Origin: Calothrix sp. NIES-2100
GTDB lineage: Bacteria; Cyanobacteriota; Cyanobacteriia; Cyanobacteriales; Nostocaceae
DNA: 64,000 nt
Assembly: GCF_002368195.1 (NCBI RefSeq)
Contig: NZ_AP018178.1
Coordinates: 5,732,145 to 5,796,144 of the forward strand
Direction of reading: 5' to 3'
This document shows, piece after piece, positions 58,447-64,000 of the stretch. Numbering within the stretch: the first letter of the stretch is position 1; every line of letters starts with the position of its first letter. The translations under genes and the position numbers were made by a program. Under the pieces are notes generated by a model. It saw nothing but the letters and a program-made list of their open reading frames with translations, did no database searches and had not been told where the DNA came from.

Positions 58447-60681
58447 ATGTGGATAAAGCTTAGGCGGCTGCTTTGGCAATGGCGCAGCTTATGGATAATC
58501 ACCCCTAGTGTGGCTGGATTGATTATCTTACTACGCTTTTCTGGTTTACTTCAGTTTTTAGAATGGGCGGCGTTTGATCAATATATGCGTTTACGCCCCC
58601 AAGAAGCACCGGAAGATAGGATTGCAATTGTTGGTATTAATGAAGACGATTTACATGAACTGATTGGACAGGACTACATCCCAGATAAGTTTTTAGCTCA
58701 GTTACTGTTAAAATTACAAGCCAGAAAGCCTAGAGCCATTGGTCTGGATATTTATCGTGATTTACCTGTAGAACCAGGACATACAGACTTAGTCAAAGTT
58801 TATCAAAATAGTGCCAATCTAATTGGGATTCAGCAAATAACTGGCGCAGGTATTCCTCCTACCCCTATACTCAAAGCTAAGGGACAAGTAGGAGCTAATG
58901 GTCTAGTTCTTGACCCAGATGCTAAAGTCAGGCGAGGATTTTTATCAATTCGCGATCGCCAAGGTAAACAAATGTGGAGTTTTGGGATGCTTCTGGCTTT
59001 CCGTTATTTACAGCCAGAAGGAATCAACCCTCCCGAAATTAACGCGCCAACATACCGTATAGGAAAAACCACATTCCCGGCTTTTACGGGAAATGATGGT
59101 GGTTATGTGCGGGCTAATGATAGCAAATACCAAATTTTATTAAACTACCGGGGGCCGCAAAAGTACTTTCACTCAGTTTCTATGAAAGATGTTTTGCAAG
59201 ACAGATTACCAGCCGATTGGGGACGCGATCGCATTATCTTAGTTGGTAACGTCGGCGAAATTTTTGAAGATTTCGTCTTTTCTCCTTTCAATAGCGGTTT
59301 TCCTCTAGGTATCGAACGCACACCCAGAGTCGAAATCCATGCAAATCAAATTAGCCAAATTCTCAGCAGTGTACTCGATCGCCGTCCCTTAATTAAAACT
59401 TGGTCAGATCCATTAGAATATTTGTGGATTTTGTTATGGTCAGGAGTCGGTGCTAACCTGATTTGGCAATTACGATATACCGACGGAATGAGCAAAGTTT
59501 CATTTCGTCAAATCATAGCACCCGTTCTGGCAGCGATCGCTTTAACAGGTATGACTTTTATGGCTTTTTTAGGTGGCTGGTGGATACCAGTTGTCCCGCC
59601 ATTATTAGCTTTAGGGGGAAGTGCGATCGCGATCACAGCTTACCTCGCCCGCAGTGCTGGCGCAATTCGTAAAACCTTTGGGCGTTATGTAACTGATGAA
59701 ATCGTTGCTAATTTATTAGAACAGCCGGATGGGTTGAAACTGGGAGGTGAACGCCGGACAATTACAATTCTTACTTCAGACCTCCGGGGATTTACTGCCA
59801 TATCTGAGCGCTTACCCGCCGAAGAAGTCATAAAAATTATCAATCTCTACCTGGGATACATGGCTGATGCGATCGCCCAATACCAAGGAACCATCGATGA
59901 ATTCATGGGGGATGGTATCTTAGTCTTGTTTGGCGCTCCCACCAGTAGAGAAGATGATGCCATAAGAGCGATCGCTTGTGCGATCGCCATGCAATTAGCG
60001 ATGGAACCTGTGAATCAAGTTATGCAACAACTAGGATTACCTCATCTTGAAATGGGAATTGGGATTAACACGGGTGAAGTTGTCGTCGGGAACATTGGCT
60101 CAGAAAAACGCAGTAAATATGGCATAGTTGGCGACCAAGTTAACCTGACTTACCGCATTGAATCTTATAGTATTGGTGGGCAAATTTTGATTTCTGAATC
60201 AACTTTAAAACAGGTAGAATCATTAGTCAGAATCGATGGGCAAAAAGCAGTCCAACCCAAAGGTGTGCAACAGCCCATCAATATTTATGAAATTGGTGGT
60301 ATTGGCGGAAAATACAATCTTTATTTGACTAAAGAAGCAGAAGTATATTTTACATTATCTGAAACTTTGCCCTTGCAATATACAGTGTTAGATGGCAAAC
60401 ATATTGATAGTAATATGCGTAAAGGCAGGTTAATTAAACTTTCCGCTAAAGGAGGAGAAATTTACCTTGAGCAAGATGAAAATACTGGAGTTTTAGCACC
60501 CTTCACTAATCTCAAACTTAACTTACTCATGCCTAATAGTGAAGTATTCAGCGCCGATATCTATGCCAAAATTTTAGAACAAACCACAGCGAATAGTTTT
60601 TACATTCACTTTACAAATCAACCGCCAGATGTTGAGAAACAATTGCAGAGAATTTACACAACCCAATCAAAACCAATCTAG
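58447..60681 (+). CDS. CHASE2-domain nucleotide cyclase with PilZ-like C-terminus, probable guanylyl cyclase
   Basis: 744 residues. An N-terminal helix (~17-36), an extracytoplasmic CHASE2 domain (~40-310) and two or three further helices (~325-402) lead to a class III cyclase domain (~435-600). This is followed by a PilZ-like domain (~625-735). Metal-binding D445 and D489 and transition-state N566/R570 are present, so it should be active. The substrate-specifying Lys of adenylate cyclases is Glu485 here (DEFMGDG) and the second position is Gly559, as in the guanylyl cyclase Cya2 of Synechocystis. It may thus make cGMP; adenylate cyclase activity is the alternative. The C-terminal domain is an inference from weak similarity. 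Confidence 0.87.
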   Translation: MWIKLRRLLWQWRSLWIITPSVAGLIILLRFSGLLQFLEWAAFDQYMRLRPQEAPEDRIAIVGINEDDLHELIGQDYIPDKFLAQLLLKLQARKPRAIGLDIYRDLPVEPGHTDLVKVYQNSANLIGIQQITGAGIPPTPILKAKGQVGANGLVLDPDAKVRRGFLSIRDRQGKQMWSFGMLLAFRYLQPEGINPPEINAPTYRIGKTTFPAFTGNDGGYVRANDSKYQILLNYRGPQKYFHSVSMKDVLQDRLPADWGRDRIILVGNVGEIFEDFVFSPFNSGFPLGIERTPRVEIHANQISQILSSVLDRRPLIKTWSDPLEYLWILLWSGVGANLIWQLRYTDGMSKVSFRQIIAPVLAAIALTGMTFMAFLGGWWIPVVPPLLALGGSAIAITAYLARSAGAIRKTFGRYVTDEIVANLLEQPDGLKLGGERRTITILTSDLRGFTAISERLPAEEVIKIINLYLGYMADAIAQYQGTIDEFMGDGILVLFGAPTSREDDAIRAIACAIAMQLAMEPVNQVMQQLGLPHLEMGIGINTGEVVVGNIGSEKRSKYGIVGDQVNLTYRIESYSIGGQILISESTLKQVESLVRIDGQKAVQPKGVQQPINIYEIGGIGGKYNLYLTKEAEVYFTLSETLPLQYTVLDGKHIDSNMRKGRLIKLSAKGGEIYLEQDENTGVLAPFTNLKLNLLMPNSEVFSADIYAKILEQTTANSFYIHFTNQPPDVEKQLQRIYTTQSKPI

Positions 60682-60796
60682 ATATAGCAGTTCTAAATCA
60701 TTTGTGAAATTTACCAACTCTCAATTATTTCTCTTACCCTTGGCGTACTTAGCGTACTTGGTGAAGCAGTCCGATCTTGGGGGTTTCCCCCATGAG

Positions 60797-60885
60797 GAAC
60801 TGCTGTTAGCGCAGCGTTAGCGACGTTCGCGTTAGCGTCTCCCCTTGGGAGAAGGAGCGTCACCCGGAGGGCGGTTCGTCAAAAA
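60797..60885. repeat. GCGTCTC-rich dispersed repeat
   Basis: Contains GCGCAGCGTTAGCGACGTTC and GTTAGCGTCTCCCCTTGGGA, sharing its core with 9431-9506 and 18516-18620. It lies in the 384-base gap after the cyclase; the rest of the gap holds no gene that I can see. Confidence 0.7.
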
Positions 60886-61065
60886 ATATTTTCACAACTC
60901 AGATAAGATTGCTATAAATAACTCTTATTTAATTAGAGCAAAAAACGAAGTACATTTGTAAATCTTTCTTTCCTGTTCCCTTTAATTTGCGATCAAGAAC
61001 AAGTCTACCTACATGCAGATTTACGCATCAAGATTCTCTAGGAAAATTGGGAGTCTAGTGTACTA

Positions 61066-61428
61066 TTAACGCTGCCAATCATATATTAATCGTCCATGAC
61101 GATCGCGCACAAGTTCCCATTGTCCATGACGATATGGTTGTCCGCGATAACGTACAGAGCGATAGCGTCCTCTATAATAATGTTTTCGAGTCCCCGGACG
61201 TTGATAATATTGTCTAGTCCGATGCGGTCTATGATAACGTCGTCGAGTTGGTCGGTGAGCTAACAGCAGCTCTTCACCTTGCTCTACAACTAATGTTGTC
61301 TGTGCGTCAATACTCTGTTCATTAAGCACATGATTGGGAGTAGTATCCTTAGCTTCGGCTAACACAGGTGGATACACGAAAGCTAACAGCAGGAACACTA
61401 TTGAGGATAGCTTTTGGAAATGGTTCAC
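61066..61428 (-). CDS. Secreted Arg/Tyr-rich hypothetical protein
   Basis: 120 residues. An N-terminal signal peptide (IVFLLLAFVYPPVLAEA) is followed by a neutral stretch and then a basic, Tyr/His/Arg-rich tail (RPTRRRYHRPHRTRQYYQR and RGRYRSVRYRG). The C-terminus ends in RHGRLIYDWQR. No enzyme domain is recognised. Similar basic, low-complexity secreted proteins are common in cyanobacteria and may bind wall polymers or nucleic acid. It stands alone on the minus strand. Confidence 0.65.
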   Translation of the reverse strand: MNHFQKLSSIVFLLLAFVYPPVLAEAKDTTPNHVLNEQSIDAQTTLVVEQGEELLLAHRPTRRRYHRPHRTRQYYQRPGTRKHYYRGRYRSVRYRGQPYRHGQWELVRDRHGRLIYDWQR

Positions 61429-61553
61429 GTTTTTGCTTTTCCTAAACCATTGGTAGTAATTTTATTTAATACTTAAGTTGAGCAACTATATAGTTCAGAA
61501 TTTACCAACTTGAATAACGCAAAAGTAATGAAAGTAACTAAATTTGAAAACCA

Positions 61554-62072
61554 ATGGTAAATCTAGAAACAGAAAGACTGCTATTGCGAATGTTCCATGA
61601 ACAAGATTTTGAAGACTACTTTGCGATATTTAGCGATCGCGAAGTAGTCCGTTATCTTGGTGATGGTGAACCCTTGTCACGCTTTACAGCTTGGCGCAGC
61701 ATGGCAGCTATGGTGGGACACTGGCAACTGCGAGGCTATGGAATGTGGGCGGTTGAAGAACGTAACAGCGGGGTTTTGCTTGGTCGAATTGGTTTTTGGA
61801 AACCTGAAGGCTGGCCTGGATTTGAAATTGGCTGGGCACTAAAACCTGCTTATTGGGGACGAGGTTACGCCACTGAAGGGGCAAAAGCAGCACTTAATTA
61901 TGGTTTTAGCAGCCTAGATATAGATCATGTCATCAGCCTCATTTATCCTGAGAACATCAGATCGATCCAAGTAGCTCAACGCTTGGGAGAAAAGCTGGAA
62001 GACAAAACTAGACTTTTTGATAGAGACGTTTTAATTTATGGTATCACCCGTGAACAGTGGAGTCTTACCTAA
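61554..62072 (+). CDS. GNAT acetyltransferase (RimJ/RimL type)
   Basis: 172 residues. NLETERLLLRMFHEQDFEDYFAIF opens the typical RimJ/RimL-like N-terminus. GRIGFWKPEGWPGFEIGWALKPAYWGRGYATEGAKAAL contains the acetyl-CoA-binding motif A (GRGYATE), and VISLIYPENIRSIQVAQRLG is motif B. The members acetylate the N-terminus of ribosomal proteins or small amines; the substrate here is not known. The next gene, a methyltransferase, starts about 260 bases downstream beyond a repeat element. Start ATG 61554 is supported by the motif position. Confidence 0.92.
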   Translation: MVNLETERLLLRMFHEQDFEDYFAIFSDREVVRYLGDGEPLSRFTAWRSMAAMVGHWQLRGYGMWAVEERNSGVLLGRIGFWKPEGWPGFEIGWALKPAYWGRGYATEGAKAALNYGFSSLDIDHVISLIYPENIRSIQVAQRLGEKLEDKTRLFDRDVLIYGITREQWSLT

Positions 62073-62180
62073 GGGAACTCCAGAAAATAAATTATTCCGC
62101 TTTCAGTCGTTAACTGTTGACTGTTGACTGTTGACTGTTGACAATAGCAATGGAATATTTTTTTACGAGTAAATCCCTAA
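62070..62180. repeat. MITE-like family A element, copy 4
   Basis: The left end is TAAGGGAACTCCAGAAAATA and the right end (reverse complement) TAGGGATTTACTCGTAAAAA. The interior is a TTGACTG tandem repeat. It lies just at the end of the GNAT gene; the first bases include its stop codon. Confidence 0.65.
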
Positions 62181-62333
62181 GAGATTTCTATGTGTTAAAA
62201 AGATATAGTCAGTCTAAAAGATTACTGTACCGAACAAATTATGAGAGCTTTGCTGACGTACTTTTAAGTTATTCTTCTTCGGTCAGATCAGTCTTGAGAT
62301 TGCTAGGGTATGTTGAACAAGGAAGAAAATAAC

Positions 62334-63131
62334 ATGAGAGTAACAGAGTCTAGCTACGTTTTTGCTAATTCCCAACATCTCAGAGAGCTTGAAAGACTTC
62401 AAAAAATTGAAGAAGTATTTGATCCAGCAAGCCGCAGACGAATTTTGGCAACAGGCCTGACAGCAGGTTGGCGATGTCTGGAAGTAGGCGCGGGAGCTGG
62501 CTCAATCATGCGATGGATAGCAGACATAGTTGGCGAAAACGGCAGTGTTGTTGCTGTAGATATAAATACTGAGTTTTTAACAGATCTACAGCCATCTAAT
62601 GTTGAAGTAATAAAAGAAGATATTCGGTATTTGCAGCTTGAGAAGCATTCTTTTGACTTAATTCATGCACGTTTTGTTTTGATCCACATCTCCGACTTTC
62701 GAGTTGCTTTATCCCAAATGTTGAGCCTGCTAAAACCAGGCGGATGGATTGTGCTGGAGGAACCTGATTTTTCAGCAGCCAGAGCAATTGTGGGAAATCC
62801 AGAAGCACTCAAATCCGTGCATCGAGTTAATCAAGCTATCGTGCAAATGTTTGCAAATAAAGGACTTGATTATGCTCTGGGTGTGAAGTTACCTGCCATC
62901 TGCCAAAGATTAAAATTACAAAATTTATCTGTAGAACACGATACACCATTATCTAATGGTGGCTTTGGTATGGCAACAGTGATGAAAATGTCCGCCATAC
63001 AATTGGCAGAAAAATACATTGCAACTGGTCAAGCAACTGATGATGACATTGAGCAGTATTGTCAGTTTGCCGACGATCCCACTACTTGGGCTATCTATCA
63101 TGGAACAGTGGGAGTTGTTGCTGCTAGTTAG
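62334..63131 (+). CDS. SAM-dependent methyltransferase (class I)
   Basis: About 265 residues from ATG 62334, which has an AAGGAAG ribosome site; a weaker ATG at 62310 is in frame. The Rossmann motif I is CLEVGAGAGSIMRWIADIVG, VVAVDINTEFLTDL gives motif II, and FDLIHARFVLIHISDFRVALSQMLSLLKPGGWIVLEEPD is the typical post-motif region. It transfers a methyl group from SAM, with the acceptor unknown. The layout fits small-molecule methyltransferases of secondary metabolism as well as ubiquinone/menaquinone-type ones. It is a single gene; the next gene on the other strand is convergent, beyond a tandem repeat. Confidence 0.9.
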   Translation: MRVTESSYVFANSQHLRELERLQKIEEVFDPASRRRILATGLTAGWRCLEVGAGAGSIMRWIADIVGENGSVVAVDINTEFLTDLQPSNVEVIKEDIRYLQLEKHSFDLIHARFVLIHISDFRVALSQMLSLLKPGGWIVLEEPDFSAARAIVGNPEALKSVHRVNQAIVQMFANKGLDYALGVKLPAICQRLKLQNLSVEHDTPLSNGGFGMATVMKMSAIQLAEKYIATGQATDDDIEQYCQFADDPTTWAIYHGTVGVVAAS

Positions 63132-63134
63132 GTA

Positions 63135-63200
63135 GTTGTCATTTGTCATTTGTCATTTGTCATTTGTCATTTGTCATTTGTCAACAGTCAACAGTCAACC
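63135..63200. repeat. TGTCATT heptameric tandem repeat
   Basis: Six near-perfect TGTCATT units then CAACAGT units, filling the gap between the convergent methyltransferase and histidine kinase genes. Confidence 0.9.
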
Positions 63201-63238
63201 GTCAGTTGTCTCCCTAGCCCCTAGCCCCTCTTTCTCAA

Positions 63239-64000
63239 CTACAGCGGTTGTTTTGGTAAGCTGACTGTAACTTTAGTTCCTTGCCCGATTTGACTAGACA
63301 AAGAAATATTGCCTTTGTGTAATTCTACACAAGATTTAGCGATCGCTAGTCCTAGTCCTGTCCCAGGAATTGTATCTACGTTGCTTCCCCGACTAAAGGC
63401 TTGAAATAACTTTTCTTGATCTGTCATCGGTATGCCAATACCTTCATCTTTAATGTAAAATATCACTTCTGATTCTTTCCCAATTAAGTAAAATTCTACA
63501 CTGCCTCCCTGTGGTGAATACTTAATAGCATTGGAGATTAGATTCACAAATATTTGTTGCAAAAGACCGCGATCGCCCCAGAAGTTTTGGTAGTTTCCAC
63601 TACTATTAAAAATTAATTCATGGCGATCGCTCACTGTTTCTCTCTCCTGTTCAATCAGGTCATGAAAAAATTGCAGCAGATCGAGTGGGATGGGTTTAAA
63701 CTTGGTTTTGTCGAGTTCAAGTCGATTAACCATCAGCATGTTATCCACAAGTTTGGACATCGACCGGGCTTTTTGCTCAATAATTCCCAAAAACCTCTGT
63801 TGTTTAAACTCATCGAATTGCTGACCATGTTTGAGCAAAGTTGATGCCGCCGCCAAGATGGAAGTCAATGGTGTACGATACTCGTGGGAAACTGTGGCGA
63901 CGATTTGAGATTTAAATGCATTGAGTTGTTTTGCTTTGACAAGCGCCGCTTGTGTTTGGGCTAGTAATTCAGCTTGTTGAATGGCGATCGCTAGTTGCAC
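63239..64000 (-). CDS. Sensor histidine kinase, C-terminal part (cut by window edge)
   Basis: At least 253 residues, open to the right window edge, so the start and sensor lie outside. The first residues (LAIAIQQAELLAQTQAALVKAKQ) look like the final helix of a GAF domain. Then come HisKA (QIVATVSHEYRTPLTSIL, phospho-acceptor His) and HATPase (NLISNAIKYSPQGG, IKDEGIGIP, TGLGLAIAKSCVELH). It should act as a cytoplasmic or membrane-bound kinase, with the signal unknown. Cyanobacterial kinases of this type often carry several GAF domains upstream, some bilin-binding; that cannot be judged from this piece. Confidence 0.92.
   Translation of the reverse strand: MQLAIAIQQAELLAQTQAALVKAKQLNAFKSQIVATVSHEYRTPLTSILAAASTLLKHGQQFDEFKQQRFLGIIEQKARSMSKLVDNMLMVNRLELDKTKFKPIPLDLLQFFHDLIEQERETVSDRHELIFNSSGNYQNFWGDRGLLQQIFVNLISNAIKYSPQGGSVEFYLIGKESEVIFYIKDEGIGIPMTDQEKLFQAFSRGSNVDTIPGTGLGLAIAKSCVELHKGNISLSSQIGQGTKVTVSLPKQPL

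Noticed and set aside
62138..62332. Plus-strand 64-codon frame before the methyltransferase
   Set aside because: It begins inside a family A repeat end and has no recognisable motif.
1..64000. tRNA, rRNA genes or CRISPR arrays
   Set aside because: No cloverleaf-like sequence with a T-loop GTTCRA motif was spotted in the gaps, and the tandem repeats are head-to-tail heptamers without spacers.

Overview
This 64 kb window looks like chromosome of a filamentous, probably heterocyst-forming cyanobacterium (Nostocales). The evidence is the very frequent HIP1 octamer (GCGATCGC), long heptameric tandem repeats between genes, a lipoprotein PsbQ, a CpcS/CpeS-type phycobilin lyase, a CofG deazaflavin synthase subunit and many large hybrid histidine kinases. 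I saw no tRNA, rRNA or CRISPR array. The genus is not determined.

Layout. 1-6.3 kb: edge of a TIR-domain gene, a DCC thiol oxidoreductase, an AraC regulator, then a compact run of a membrane pseudokinase fused to a PstS-like binding domain, an overlapping zinc-ribbon/FHA gene and an MtfA-type peptidase. 6.8-13 kb: a large-subunit haem catalase, an HGSNAT/DUF5009-like acyltransferase, a NodB deacetylase and an unknown protein. 13.4-24 kb: psbQ, an amino-acid oxidase, a secreted adenosine deaminase, a GlsB/YeaQ membrane protein, a HAD hydrolase, an acireductone-dioxygenase-like cupin and a large LRV-repeat protein. 24.2-26.8 kb: an Lgt-like transferase, a Tes/MJ0619-like radical SAM protein and a small membrane protein, all on the minus strand, suggestive of lipid modification. 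28-42 kb: a signalling-rich stretch with two PAS-LuxR regulators, an ethylene-receptor-like hybrid kinase next to a REC-kinase, and an operon of a DXCF cyanobacteriochrome-like kinase, a response regulator and a multi-domain hybrid kinase; cofG, holA and a cation/proton antiporter lie among them. 42.4-64 kb: phycobilin lyase, a lone TnpB, HEAT protein, saccharopine-dehydrogenase-like protein, P450, SugE, PEP-mutase-like protein, glutathione peroxidase, epimerase, peroxiredoxin-glutaredoxin fusion, trmFO, glycosyltransferase, CHASE2 nucleotide cyclase, and a partial histidine kinase at the right edge.

The intergenic DNA is rich in repeats. At least four dispersed inverted-repeat families are visible. 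One is MITE-like, with ends close to CATTGGTGTCAACTTAA. It sits three times inside short GC-rich palindromes and is flanked each time by a 9-bp direct repeat, so it appears to target the centres of palindromes. One copy is nested inside a second MITE-like family.

The strongest functional leads are: the ethylene-binding residues conserved at exact spacing in the hybrid kinase at 31.5-33.5 kb; the two cysteines of a DXCF cyanobacteriochrome 28 residues apart in the kinase at 40.5-42.0 kb; the radical-SAM/Lgt-like pair; the pseudokinase-PstS fusion; and a CHASE2 cyclase with guanylyl-cyclase-like specificity residues. Several long reading frames begin inside repeats, and I have moved those starts to internal codons.
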